The position numbers and the translations under genes were made by a program. 64,000 nucleotides of DNA, taken from Parabacteroides acidifaciens. Its GTDB lineage: Bacteria; Bacteroidota; Bacteroidia; Bacteroidales; Tannerellaceae. Below, one piece after another: positions 1-8,300 of this stretch. How positions within the stretch are numbered: position 1 is the stretch's first letter; each line of letters opens with the position of its first letter. The stretch lies in NCBI RefSeq assembly GCF_003363715.1, contig NZ_QREV01000003.1, forward strand, positions 62,001-126,000. The letters are read 5' to 3'. A model generated the notes under the pieces. That model ran no database searches, had not been told where the DNA came from, and saw nothing but the letters and a program-made list of their open reading frames with translations.

Positions 1-18
1 GGGAAAAGATTTATTTCA

Positions 19-26
19 TATCTTTG
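19..26 (+). promoter_or_regulatory. Bacteroidetes -7 box for the first small gene
   Basis: TATCTTTG matches the Bacteroidetes TAnnTTTG -7 consensus and lies about 30 nt before the first ATG. The -33 element would fall off the left edge of the window. An AAAGGAG ribosome-binding sequence follows at 43-50. Confidence 0.5.
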
Positions 27-57
27 CTTCTGTAACTCAAAAGAAAGGAGTATAAAT

Positions 58-195
58 ATGACTATGATAGAATTAGACACTTACTCCATGCCTGCGGATT
101 TATTGGACGATTTGATGGCACAAGCAGAAAAAGATGATGAGACTGGATTGTGTATAACATCCGAAGAGTTAGACAAGGAGATGGAAACATGGTAA
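58..195 (+). CDS. small antitoxin-like protein (45 aa)
   Basis: A 45-codon frame starting MTMIELDTYS, with a good AAAGGAG Shine-Dalgarno 8 nt before ATG and a promoter-like box upstream. It is acidic; the C-terminal pattern AEKDDETG..ITSEELDKEM resembles the tail of small Bacteroidales antitoxins, including the one encoded at 9429-9695. No toxin gene follows; instead another small antitoxin-like frame begins 22 nt later. It may be an orphan antitoxin or the remnant of a toxin-antitoxin locus. No function can be assigned with confidence. Confidence 0.5.
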   Translation: MTMIELDTYSMPADLLDDLMAQAEKDDETGLCITSEELDKEMETW

Positions 196-217
196 TGTTC
201 AACCGCTAAAAAACTAT

Positions 218-394
218 ATGGCAAAGCTTAACCGCAAAATAAAGACAAAGACAACCGCGTCCACCGAAGAGGGAGCCGGATATATCAGTAAGGAAGAAAT
301 CCTTGCTGGAATTGATGTTGGGTTGAAAGATTTGAAAGCAGGAAGGAAAACACCGGCACGGGAATTCTTAAAAGAGTTGAGAGATGTTCGTTAG
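218..394 (+). CDS. small antitoxin-like protein (58 aa)
   Basis: A 58-codon frame, basic N-terminal half (MAKLNRKIKTKTT) and a C-terminal pattern GYISKEEILAGIDVGLKDL.AGRKTPAREFL typical of antitoxins encoded beside RelE/ParE toxins. No toxin reading frame is present downstream; the next 270 bases hold a palindromic repeat element. It lies 22 nt after the preceding small gene on the same strand and probably shares its transcript. Orphan antitoxin is the best guess, by pattern only. Confidence 0.45.
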   Translation: MAKLNRKIKTKTTASTEEGAGYISKEEILAGIDVGLKDLKAGRKTPAREFLKELRDVR

Positions 395-497
395 TATCTT
401 CTAACCGATTATATCTTCTATTCGCTTAATCTATTAAACTTATCCCTATCCATTAAGTCATTCCCCCTATTATATTATCCCTTTCATCGTAATCAAT

Positions 498-591
498 AAG
501 TCGTCCGCTTGGCGTCGAACGATCGTTCGCTTGCCGCCGGACGATCGTTCACTGGGCGGCGGACGATCGTTCGCCACCAAGCGGACGACTT
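498..591. repeat. 94-bp tri-dyad palindromic element
   Basis: Outer 15-bp perfect inverted arms lie at 498-512 and 577-591. Inside are three copies of a dyad, GAACGATCGTTC at 517-528 and GGACGATCGTTC at 539-550 and 561-572, spaced exactly 22 bp. The centre of the middle dyad coincides with the centre of the outer arms (544.5), so the whole element is one near-perfect palindrome. It lies between the small antitoxin-like genes and the convergent membrane-protein gene. A second element with the same geometry but a different sequence is at 31101-31192. Confidence 0.85.
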
Positions 592-670
592 ACGAATAGT
601 AACCAACGGCCTAACATATACCGAAGAAAAGGCTAAAGGATAACGATCAAACGCTTAACAGCCGGTAGCC

Positions 671-1720
671 TTATTTGGAAGAAGTCCCGCTCTCCAGAAT
701 ACTGACAATGGAGAAGAGCGTGAAACAGATACCTCCCAATCCCGCCAACACACGTGCCGGCACGAAATAGTATCCGTGAACCGTCCCCATTTCGAACAGG
801 AATGCTGCCAGGAAGAGGCACCCCAACGCCGTAAAGATAGGAATCAGCGGGATACGGTTGGACAGCTTGAACTCATGCCGCCATATCTTCGACAACAGGA
901 TCACCTTGCTGGAAATGCTGTAGCAGACCAGTCCCAATCCAATCATGATGTAGCCGGTCGAAGCGAGTCCCCTGTCGGCCGTACCCAATATCAGGATCAA
1001 TCCCCAGATGACACACAGGCTTCCCATGATTAGGACCAGCACCGGCCATATCTTTCGTTCGGAGGCGGAGAAGATGTTCCGTATCTGCCGGGCGATGGTG
1101 GCGACCAGCGTAATCAGGCAGGTACAAATCGAGGCGAGCCCGATCATGACGTGTCCCGCCACGAAATACTTCGGATGCAGTCCGCTCTTGGCAAGCAGCA
1201 CGAATGCCCATACCCAGGCGACGACCGAGATGATGAGGGCAATGGAGATCAGCGTCAGCCCCTGTGTGCGTGTGAAGGCTTTGGGTGGTGGCTCGTGGTC
1301 GTTCCTCCGGGCGTTAACGGTTATCATTGTAAAGCGGGTGGATGAGGTCGCGGTTGTTGCCACACAGGCGGTGATAAGTCCGACGCCGCAGATGACATGC
1401 CCTGCCACAAACGAAGCTGTGTCCGTCGAAACATGCAGCAACCGGATTCCTCCGATAATCGTCAGGGCTGCCGACAGATAGCCCACTCCGGGAAGCACAT
1501 ATTTACTCACTGTCCCGAAAGTCCCGATAATCTGCCGTATGATAGTGGCGGCTGTCGAGAAAAGAGCAATACAAATCATCCCTAACGAGAACACGACCGG
1601 ACCGGCTAAAAAGCGGTTTGGGTCTGTCCCATACGACGTGATGAACAGCCCGTAACCGAAACAAAACAGGCCCATAAGCAGGGGAATAGCCCTGAACAGA
1701 ACGCTAATACCGTAATTCAT
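671..1720 (-). CDS. polytopic membrane protein with five two-helix repeats (DUF2776/YiaAB-like)
   Basis: 349 residues, almost entirely hydrophobic helices. The sequence is built from five similar units of about 65-70 residues, each with a helix ending in a short loop and an F/Y-V-A-G-x-V/H-M..G-L-G-x-I/V-C core followed by a basic turn such as IIRQI, ARQI or SKIWR. I recall this arrangement from the DUF2776 family and the YiaAB two-helix domain, none with a known biochemical function. The neighbours give no clue: the gene stands alone, convergent with the small genes to its left, and is separated from rplS by a terminator. Inner-membrane location is inferred from the ten or so predicted segments. 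Confidence 0.7.
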   Translation of the reverse strand: MNYGISVLFRAIPLLMGLFCFGYGLFITSYGTDPNRFLAGPVVFSLGMICIALFSTAATIIRQIIGTFGTVSKYVLPGVGYLSAALTIIGGIRLLHVSTDTASFVAGHVICGVGLITACVATTATSSTRFTMITVNARRNDHEPPPKAFTRTQGLTLISIALIISVVAWVWAFVLLAKSGLHPKYFVAGHVMIGLASICTCLITLVATIARQIRNIFSASERKIWPVLVLIMGSLCVIWGLILILGTADRGLASTGYIMIGLGLVCYSISSKVILLSKIWRHEFKLSNRIPLIPIFTALGCLFLAAFLFEMGTVHGYYFVPARVLAGLGGICFTLFSIVSILESGTSSK

Positions 1721-1822
1721 AGAATCATCTTTTTGAGTTTCCAGACAAACAACGCCTGCCGCAGCTTTGTTCCTGCTCTTTACATTTTATAAATACTTTT
1801 AGGGGTGGACGGTTTATGAATC

Positions 1823-1856
1823 CGATGCCTGTCCGTCCGCAAAGCGACAGGCATCG
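1823..1856. other. stem-loop between rplS and the membrane-protein gene
   Basis: CGATGCCTGTC (1823-1833) is the exact reverse complement of GACAGGCATCG (1846-1856), a stem of 11 bp with a 12-nt loop. There is no U-run, so it may be an RNA-processing or 3'-end stabilising structure, or part of a dispersed repeat. Confidence 0.4.
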
Positions 1857-1880
1857 CATCCGGAACGGACAGGCACAACA

Positions 1881-1914
1881 AAAAAGCCGCCCGAAATGAA
1901 TCGGACGGCTTTTT
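1881..1914 (-). terminator. intrinsic terminator after rplS
   Basis: A stem pairing AAAAAGCCG with CGGCTTTTT, with further pairing inside, is flanked by T-runs on both strands. It lies 25 nt past the rplS stop codon and could act in both directions. Confidence 0.8.
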
Positions 1915-1938
1915 CGTATGGCAATCGAACCAGAGAGA

Positions 1939-2286
1939 TTACACTCTTCTTTCTTTGATTCTTGCTTTTTTACCGGTAAGAGCACGCAGATAATACAGCT
2001 TGGCGCGACGTACTTTACCAAATTTGTTTACAGTGATGCTTTCGATAAACGGAGATTCGATCGGGAAAATACGTTCTACACCTACGTTTTCAGACATCTT
2101 ACGAACAGTGAAGCGTTTCTTGTCGCCGTGACCTGAGATGCGGATTACAACACCTCTGTACTGCTGGATACGTTCCTTGTTACCTTCTTTGATACGGTAA
2201 GCTACTGTAATAGTGTCACCACTCTTGAATGAAGGATATTCCTTCTTTGTAGCAAACGCTTCGTTTACAACCTTAATTAAATCCAT
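1939..2286 (-). CDS. rplS: 50S ribosomal protein L19
   Basis: 115 residues, normal length for L19, the large-subunit protein at the 30S-50S interface. The diagnostic stretches [28 protein letters not shown] and [11 protein letters not shown] are present, as is the basic tail KKARIKERR. It is transcribed alone, with a strong Bacteroidetes promoter 87 nt upstream of the ATG and an intrinsic terminator just downstream. Nothing in the sequence is unusual; this is the clearest housekeeping anchor in the left part of the window. Confidence 0.98.
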   Translation of the reverse strand: MDLIKVVNEAFATKKEYPSFKSGDTITVAYRIKEGNKERIQQYRGVVIRISGHGDKKRFTVRKMSENVGVERIFPIESPFIESITVNKFGKVRRAKLYYLRALTGKKARIKERRV

Positions 2287-2372
2287 TGTTTTATAGCTTT
2301 TTAATTGTATTTATTAATGAAACGCAATGTAACGGGCAACCTTGTCCCGACAGAGATTACGCAAAGCGGATG

Positions 2373-2404
2373 CAAAGTAACGAAATAATTATTTGATACG
2401 CAAA
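2373..2404 (-). promoter_or_regulatory. rplS promoter
   Basis: On the minus strand, TTTG (2401-2404) is followed after exactly 20 nt by TTACTTTG (2373-2380), matching TTTG-N19..21-TAnnTTTG at all but one conserved base. Confidence 0.75.
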
Positions 2405-2431
2405 GAATCCGGATTGTTTATTTTAGATAAA

Positions 2432-2749
2432 CTACAAGTATTGAGAGCACGTATGGTTGTTGGCTATGTAACGGACTAAATAAGTCTCATTGTGAATCGA
2501 AAAGAATACATACCATTGTGTGTTATGATTTTTCCTGTAGCTGACGTAATACAACTCCTTCCCATAACGATCAAAATGAGCCGGAGCTTTCTTCTTTAAT
2601 TGAAAGGGAAGGCTGTCTTTAATGTCTTGAATCAAGTCTTCCACGTAATCCATAGCAGATTCGTAAAAACCAAAATACTGTTTCTGATAAAGTATTTCGA
2701 TTAATTCAACCAAGTAGTTCTCTACTTCTGGTAAGAATAATACAACCAT
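2432..2749 (-). CDS. RelE/ParE-family toxin
   Basis: 105 residues. The predicted helix-helix-strand order, the tract HFDRYGKELYYVSYRKNHNT and the strand-rich tail WYVFFSI...YLVRYI.NN fit the RelE/ParE toxin fold, members of which cleave mRNA on the ribosome or inhibit gyrase. The start codon overlaps the stop of the upstream antitoxin gene (TAATG), as usual for such pairs. Which target it attacks cannot be told from sequence. It is the second gene of a two-gene unit on the minus strand between rplS and the CE15 esterase gene. Confidence 0.75.
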   Translation of the reverse strand: MVVLFLPEVENYLVELIEILYQKQYFGFYESAMDYVEDLIQDIKDSLPFQLKKKAPAHFDRYGKELYYVSYRKNHNTQWYVFFSIHNETYLVRYIANNHTCSQYL

Positions 2750-2934
2750 TAATCAAATAGGGCTTTGATACGGGGACGAAGGCGGTTGATTAATTCATCC
2801 GCAGTGATGGCGCGCTCCAAATCTATATCATAATCGACTTGGGATTGCATTCCTCTACGATTGTAGGAAACGATAGGTTCTTCAACTTTGAAGTGGCTTT
2901 CTTCCGGTTCTGGATATGTTTTATGTTCAGTCAT
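2749..2934 (-). CDS. antitoxin paired with RelE/ParE-like toxin
   Basis: 61 residues from the ATG at 2934 (MTEHKTYPEP). A longer frame reaches 3012, but the extra N-terminus (DFYLDSFAYADYNPYF) is not antitoxin-like and would lie in the likely promoter region. The C-terminal half LERAITADELINRLRPRIKALF resembles the toxin-binding tail of small Bacteroidales antitoxins. It precedes the toxin and overlaps it by one base. Such antitoxins normally bind their own promoter with the toxin; no operator is obvious. Confidence 0.65.
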   Translation of the reverse strand: MTEHKTYPEPEESHFKVEEPIVSYNRRGMQSQVDYDIDLERAITADELINRLRPRIKALFD

Positions 2935-3053
2935 TATGTGTTGTCTTTTAAGATGTCTCCAAAAGTACGGATTATAATCGGCATAGGCAAACGAATCCAA
3001 ATAGAAATCCAATTATGTTCGGATACAATTGGATTTCCGTTCGGAATTATTAT

Positions 3054-4289
3054 TCATTTCAACCACTTATCCGCAAACCGGATGTAGTTCTCCCAGTCGA
3101 AATCCGTCACGTCGTGTACACCGGTACGGATGTGATAGGCGACGCGGTCTCCGATCGAAGTGTTGACGGGCGGAAGGGTGGTTGTCTCCAGACCTTTCAT
3201 GCCGTAGAGTTTGTAAACATCTCCTGCGTATGAGGCGGAAAGGAATTCCCCTTTCGGATCGGACCAGCGGTCGCCTTCGGCACTTGCCACATAAAGCGGG
3301 CGGGGAGCGATGAGGGCGAGCAGTTCGTGCTGGTCGATTGGCAGGTCGTTCTCTTTCTTGTTGTACCGGCGGAAGTTCTTGCAGAACCAGTGCGGGAATA
3401 CATTGTTGATGCGGTTGACCGTCTCGCCTACCTGCCGTCTGGACAGGGCTGCACCGCCGCAACCGGATTCGTTGGCGACGACGATGGCGAAGCGCGTATC
3501 TAAAGCACCGGCCCAGAGTGAGGCTTTCCCTAAGCGGGAATGGCCCATAAGGATCACTTTGGAAGCGTCCACCTGCCAGTCTGTTTCCAGATAGTCCATC
3601 ACACGGCTGTTTCCCCAGGCCCAAGCGGCAATGGCCTGTCCGCCGTCTGCCGGGATATCATCGCCGGGTTTGTAGCCGAAGAGGGCGAGGATGCTTTCCG
3701 CATGCTTGTCTTTATCGTCGGGGAAGAAGTCGAAATAATGGACGGTGGCAAGGCCGTAACCGGCATCGATAATCTTCTGCAACGGCCAGCGGGAGGCTTG
3801 GTTGCCCCGGGCTTCTTTGGAATATTGCGAAGGGATGATCTCCGGGTCTGCCGAGATTGTCTGGTTCCCCTGGAAGTTGAAGTGCAGGAAGACCGGCACT
3901 TTGGTCTTGACATGGTTCGGCAGGTACATCAGCAGCAGGGCTTTCCGTTCGACGCCGTTGCGGCTGAACGTGATCTCGATCTGTTTGCGGGTGGCGCTGC
4001 CGTCGAGGGCGCTGTGGTTGTCGTCCAGCTTTTTATAGGAGACATCCACTTTGCCCTCAGGCATTTTACCATATACCTGTTCGGCAAAGATGGAAAGCAG
4101 TTCGGGACGCCTGGTCTGCTCCCATTGTTGCGAGGTGGTAACTTTCTGGCCGTTTGCTGTTTCCAGCAGGGCTGGCAGGGTGAACGGCGGAATCTTGCTT
4201 TCGTCGTAGTTGGCTTCTTCTGCATTCTGCGCGTGCAGGCCGAGCAGGCTGAATGCTAAAAGTAACAGGATGGATAATCTTTGCTTCAT
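3054..4289 (-). CDS. CE15-type glucuronoyl esterase-like alpha/beta hydrolase
   Basis: 411 residues with a Sec signal peptide (residues 1-20, ending LLGLHAQ). The nucleophile elbow GHSRLGK puts Ser251 in the position of the CE15 GCSRxGK motif; NESGCGG follows at 273-279, with Glu274 a candidate acid residue, and GVHDVT holds the catalytic His392. CE15 enzymes cleave ester bonds between glucuronoxylan and lignin or related uronate esters, so an exported, probably periplasmic, polysaccharide role is likely. It lies 51 nt downstream of the NIPSNAP gene in the same direction and is probably co-transcribed. The real substrate is unknown. Confidence 0.85.
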   Translation of the reverse strand: MKQRLSILLLLAFSLLGLHAQNAEEANYDESKIPPFTLPALLETANGQKVTTSQQWEQTRRPELLSIFAEQVYGKMPEGKVDVSYKKLDDNHSALDGSATRKQIEITFSRNGVERKALLLMYLPNHVKTKVPVFLHFNFQGNQTISADPEIIPSQYSKEARGNQASRWPLQKIIDAGYGLATVHYFDFFPDDKDKHAESILALFGYKPGDDIPADGGQAIAAWAWGNSRVMDYLETDWQVDASKVILMGHSRLGKASLWAGALDTRFAIVVANESGCGGAALSRRQVGETVNRINNVFPHWFCKNFRRYNKKENDLPIDQHELLALIAPRPLYVASAEGDRWSDPKGEFLSASYAGDVYKLYGMKGLETTTLPPVNTSIGDRVAYHIRTGVHDVTDFDWENYIRFADKWLK

Positions 4290-4340
4290 GGTATGATATA
4301 TTAATTCTTAAATTGGCACATTATCCCATTGGCATATTAT

Positions 4341-5114
4341 TTATATTTGCGAATAGGGCAATGGCGAAAGGAACAGGCTGGTGTTCCGGGTTGCCGTGTA
4401 GGCATATTCGGGCATATCCTTGATCCGTTGCCAGTCGGGATGCTTGCCGAACTTGTTCCAGGCTTCTGCGCGTGTCGGTTCGTCCTTATACCAGGTGAGG
4501 TACATGATCGCCGGCATAATCGGTCCGGCCATTATCTCGCCGTAGCAGACGGAGTTGACGCCTACTTTGTCGAATATCTCGATCTCGTCGTTGTTGAACA
4601 TGGCGATTTTCCGCTGGTTTGCCTCTTCGTTCGGGCTGTGGTAAGTGCGCAGTTCCAGGAGCGTCCGGTTCTTGTCCGGCATTCGCATCACAGGGATTTT
4701 GTCGAATGCTTCGCAAAGGTAGCTTTCGAAGTTGAAGTAGGCTGGCTTGGGAGCCGTCTGGTCGAAGAAAGGTTGGGCGGCTTTCCGGAACGTGGTGTCT
4801 TTCCATATATCCTTCTTTACCTTGTAATAGGTGTCGATATCGGGATAGACGAACAACAGCAGGCGGCGTTCCTTTTCCTCTTTCTTGTAAGGGGCGAAAG
4901 CGCCGGCTTTGATATTCTTCCGGTTATAGGCCGGGATCAGGGTATCACGGAAAAAGGCATCCAGTCCGTCTCCGTCTCCTTCCAGTGTGTAGATGCGCCA
5001 TTCGTAGATCTGCTTCTTTGAGGAAGCGGTTTTTTCTGTGGTTGCGGCTATTCCGTTGATTGCCGGGAGAGTGGCCAACAGGCCGGTCAGTTTCATAAAG
5101 TGTCTTCTCTGCAT
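4341..5114 (-). CDS. exported protein with two NIPSNAP-type domains
   Basis: 257 residues beginning MQRRHFMKLTGLLATLPAING, a signal with a paired arginine that could be Tat- or Sec-dependent. The mature part holds two ferredoxin-like units: about residues 35-130 (YEWRIYTLEGDGDGLDAFF) and 150-255 (LLELRTYHSPNEEANQRKIAMF), matching NIPSNAP-family repeats of the dimeric alpha/beta-barrel fold. Biochemical function of bacterial NIPSNAP proteins is largely unknown. It is first in a probable two-gene operon with the CE15-like esterase, which suggests a shared carbohydrate or uronate context. Confidence 0.75.
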   Translation of the reverse strand: MQRRHFMKLTGLLATLPAINGIAATTEKTASSKKQIYEWRIYTLEGDGDGLDAFFRDTLIPAYNRKNIKAGAFAPYKKEEKERRLLLFVYPDIDTYYKVKKDIWKDTTFRKAAQPFFDQTAPKPAYFNFESYLCEAFDKIPVMRMPDKNRTLLELRTYHSPNEEANQRKIAMFNNDEIEIFDKVGVNSVCYGEIMAGPIMPAIMYLTWYKDEPTRAEAWNKFGKHPDWQRIKDMPEYAYTATRNTSLFLSPLPYSQI

Positions 5115-5156
5115 GGTTTGATAGAATTTGAATTAAAAAATAATTAGTAAACAGCC

Positions 5157-5164
5157 CAAAGGTA
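5157..5164 (-). promoter_or_regulatory. -7 box for the NIPSNAP/CE15 operon
   Basis: TACCTTTG on the minus strand, 43 nt before the NIPSNAP start codon. No matching TTTG is found at -33. A plus-strand TACTTTTG at 5187-5194 may serve the divergent GH3 gene, so the 130-bp gap holds back-to-back promoters. Confidence 0.45.
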
Positions 5165-5247
5165 GGAAATATCAGGGTAAAATTCTTACTTTTGGTGTGC
5201 AATATTCTCGGGATTTGTTTAATATTTGATGAAGTAAGGAAGTTAAG

Positions 5248-8238
5248 ATGAAGAAAATATATATCCTCCTGTTTAGTTGTGTCACGTTTTTATCCGCTCT
5301 GGCGCAGACGACACCGAACCTTTACCGGGCTGCGGACCAGGCGAAGATGAACCATTGGGTAGACTCCGTCTTCGATGCGATGAGCTATGACGAACGTATC
5401 GGGCAGCTCTTTATGGTGATCGCCAATCCGAAGTCCGACACCCGCAATATGCAACGGCTGATGCGGTATGTCAATGAAGTTAAGATAGGCGGCATCCTGT
5501 TCCACAAAGGCGATCCGGTGACACAGGCCGAGGTGACCAACCGCCTGCAAAAAGCCTCCCGCATCCCGATGTTGGTCTCGCTGGACGGCGAGTGGGGGCT
5601 ATCAATGCGCCTCTCCGGTACGACACGTTTTCCGAAGAACATGATGTTGGGCGCAATCGAAGACAACAGCCTGATCACCGAATACGGGAAAGAGGTGGCC
5701 CGCCAATGCAAGGAGATGGGCATCCATATCAACTTCGCTCCGGATATGGATGTGAATAGCAATACCGATAACCCGGTGATCGGTTTGCGCTCTTTCGGCG
5801 AGAATCCGAATGCGGTTGCAGACAAGGGACTGGCTTATGCCCGCGGACTGGAAGGGCAGGGGATTATCTCCGTCTCCAAACACTTTCCCGGCCATGGCGA
5901 TACGAACGAGGATTCCCATTACACCCTGCCTGCCGTCCACCACGACCGGGCGCGACTGGACAGTGTCGAACTGCTCCCTTTCAAACGCTATATCTACGAT
6001 GGCTATGCCGGTGTGATGACCGGGCACTTGTATGTCCCGGCGCTGGATAAGGCTCGCAATAAACCTGTCTCCATGTCGCGTGCCGTTGTCACCGACCTGT
6101 TGCAAAAAGATTTAGGATTCCGGGGACTTTGCTTCACTGATGCGTTAGCGATGAAAGGCGCCTCCACCCGCAAATCCGATAACCCGTCCGTCATGGCTCT
6201 TCTTGCCGGAAACGATATCCTGCTGGCTCCTGCCGCTCCGATCAACGATTTCGCTGCGGTCAAGGATGCACTGGAAGAGGGTATTCTGGATAGGGAAGAG
6301 GTAGAAGCAAAGATTATCAAGATTTTGCAATACAAATATATCGCCGGACTGAACAATTACCGCCCGGTCGAAACGAAAGGCCTGTCCGCTCGCCTGAACA
6401 CGCCCCATGCCGCCTGGCTGGCGGCAAAGCTGAATGCCGAGGCGATCACGCTTATGAAGAATGAAGGAGACATCGTGCCCCTGAAACAGTTGGACAAGAA
6501 GAAGATTGCCGCCCTCTCTATCGGAGATGACACCGGCAACGAGTTCCAGAAGATGCTCTCCCGCTATGACTCGGTCGCTTGTTTCAGTATCGGCAGGAAT
6601 GCGACGGCGCAGCAGGTGCAGAACGTGTATAGGAAACTGGAGAAATACGATGTGATTATCTGTGGTGTCCACACGGTGCGTATCCCGGAAAGCCTTGCTC
6701 TGCGCCAGTTGGCCGAGAAGAAAGAGCTGGTCTATGCCTTCTTCACTTTGCCTTATTTCTGTAAGGAATATAAAGCCTCCATTCTGAAAGCCAAAGCTGT
6801 GGTGATGGCTTACGAAGGGACGCCGCTCGCCCAGGAATACGCTGCGCAAGTAATCTTCGGCGGCATTGCAGCCAAAGGAAAACTTCCGGTCTCTATCCCG
6901 ACCTTATACCAGGCCGGTACGGGTATCTTTACCGAAAAGACGCGCCTCGGCTATCATGAGCCGGAAGAGGTAGGCGCCAGTCCCGAACGCCTCGATGTCA
7001 TCGCCTCGATTGTGGAGGACGGACTGGAGCAGAAAGCCTTTCCTGGTTGCCAGGTCTTAGTTGCCAAAGACGGGATGATTATTTATGATAAATCGTTCGG
7101 CTATTTCAGTTACGACGGGAAACAGCCGGTTGAAGGAAACTCGGTCTACGACCTGGCCTCTTCCTCCAAAGCAGCCGGAACGCTTCTGGCAGTCATGAAG
7201 GCTTACGATGAAAAGAAGTTCACCCTGAACAATAAGATTTCCGATTTTGTTCCCGAACTAAAAGACTCCGACAAGAAGAATCTGCTTATTAAGGAACTGC
7301 TCTATCATCAGTCCGGCCTGACACCTACGATTAATTTCTACTTGAAAGCGATCGACAAGGACAGCTACAAAGGCAGCCTCTACAGCGGTGCAAAGAACGC
7401 TACACATCCCGTCCGCTTCGATGCCAAGACGTATGTCCGCAACGATTTCTCTTTCCTGCCCGACCTTGTTTCCAATAAGAAGAAACCGGGCTTTACGACA
7501 GAAGTCGCCCGGGGTATGTATCTGCACGATTCCTTTAAAGACACCATCATACAGGAAATAAAAGACTCCCGTCTGGGGGTGCGGGGTAAGTATAAATATA
7601 GTTGCATCAACTTCATCCTCCTGAAGATGATGGTTGAAAAGCAGACCGGGCAGCCGATGGACCGCTTGTTGCACGACCAGTTCTTTAGTCGTCTTGGCGC
7701 CTGGCATACGACTTACAATCCGCTGCATGTCATGGACACGGCCTGTATTGTCCCGACGGAAAACGACCAGTTTGTCCGCCGCCAACTGCTTCGCGGTTAT
7801 GTGCACGACGAGGCTGCCGCTTTCCAAGGAGGCGTTTCCGGAAATGCCGGGTTGTTCTCTAATGCGGACGATCTGGCGAAAGTCCTGCAACTCTACCTGA
7901 ACCAGGGAACCTATGGCGGCGAGCAATACCTCTCCCCGGAGACCGCCCGCCTCTTCACGCAAAGCAAAAGTCCGACCTGCCGTCGCGGTCTCGGTTTCGA
8001 CAAACCTGCTCCCGGTGCGGGCAAAGGTTCGCCATGTGGCAGTCTGGCGCCGGCCTCCGTCTACGGACATACCGGTTTTACCGGCACCTGCTTCTGGGTC
8101 GATCCGGACAACAACTTGCTCTATATCTTCCTGTCCAACCGCGTGAACCCGACACGGGCCAACAACAAACTAAGCTCGCTGGAAATACGGACGCGCATAC
8201 AGGATGCTATCTATAAAGCAATCAATGGAGGGAAATAA
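5248..8238 (+). CDS. exported GH3 glycosidase fused to a class C beta-lactamase-like serine hydrolase
   Basis: 996 residues. A signal peptide (1-20) is followed by a GH3 domain to about residue 370 carrying the NagZ-like signature KHFPGHGDTNEDSH and a probable nucleophile in CFTDALAMKGA. A GH3 C-terminal alpha/beta sandwich runs to about 565. From about 580 to the end is a penicillin-binding-protein/beta-lactamase fold with SSSK (SxxK, about 638-641), YSC in place of the common YxN, and HTGFTGT as the third motif. GH3 enzymes of this type remove beta-N-acetylglucosamine, and the second domain may be an esterase or amidase; both together suggest work on peptidoglycan or glycan fragments in the periplasm. 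It is monocistronic and divergent from the NIPSNAP gene. Confidence 0.85.
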   Translation: MKKIYILLFSCVTFLSALAQTTPNLYRAADQAKMNHWVDSVFDAMSYDERIGQLFMVIANPKSDTRNMQRLMRYVNEVKIGGILFHKGDPVTQAEVTNRLQKASRIPMLVSLDGEWGLSMRLSGTTRFPKNMMLGAIEDNSLITEYGKEVARQCKEMGIHINFAPDMDVNSNTDNPVIGLRSFGENPNAVADKGLAYARGLEGQGIISVSKHFPGHGDTNEDSHYTLPAVHHDRARLDSVELLPFKRYIYDGYAGVMTGHLYVPALDKARNKPVSMSRAVVTDLLQKDLGFRGLCFTDALAMKGASTRKSDNPSVMALLAGNDILLAPAAPINDFAAVKDALEEGILDREEVEAKIIKILQYKYIAGLNNYRPVETKGLSARLNTPHAAWLAAKLNAEAITLMKNEGDIVPLKQLDKKKIAALSIGDDTGNEFQKMLSRYDSVACFSIGRNATAQQVQNVYRKLEKYDVIICGVHTVRIPESLALRQLAEKKELVYAFFTLPYFCKEYKASILKAKAVVMAYEGTPLAQEYAAQVIFGGIAAKGKLPVSIPTLYQAGTGIFTEKTRLGYHEPEEVGASPERLDVIASIVEDGLEQKAFPGCQVLVAKDGMIIYDKSFGYFSYDGKQPVEGNSVYDLASSSKAAGTLLAVMKAYDEKKFTLNNKISDFVPELKDSDKKNLLIKELLYHQSGLTPTINFYLKAIDKDSYKGSLYSGAKNATHPVRFDAKTYVRNDFSFLPDLVSNKKKPGFTTEVARGMYLHDSFKDTIIQEIKDSRLGVRGKYKYSCINFILLKMMVEKQTGQPMDRLLHDQFFSRLGAWHTTYNPLHVMDTACIVPTENDQFVRRQLLRGYVHDEAAAFQGGVSGNAGLFSNADDLAKVLQLYLNQGTYGGEQYLSPETARLFTQSKSPTCRRGLGFDKPAPGAGKGSPCGSLAPASVYGHTGFTGTCFWVDPDNNLLYIFLSNRVNPTRANNKLSSLEIRTRIQDAIYKAINGGK

Positions 8239-8249
8239 AACAAAAGTCG

Positions 8250-8257
8250 TATCTTTG
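8250..8257 (+). promoter_or_regulatory. -7 box of the aminotransferase gene
   Basis: TATCTTTG fits TAnnTTTG, 43 nt before the ATG at 8301. No good -33 element is seen. Confidence 0.5.
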
Positions 8258-8300
8258 CCTCTCTATTACACGATAATTATTTACTAAAAACAGATATTGT

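Noticed and set aside
498-591. A CRISPR array, because of the regularly spaced repeats.
   Set aside because: Units are only 12 bp with 10-bp gaps, all units are palindromic about one centre, and no cas gene is present. No CRISPR array was found anywhere in the window.
1725-2021. A 98-codon minus-strand frame overlapping the end of rplS.
   Set aside because: It is an off-frame shadow of rplS plus its terminator and has no family features.
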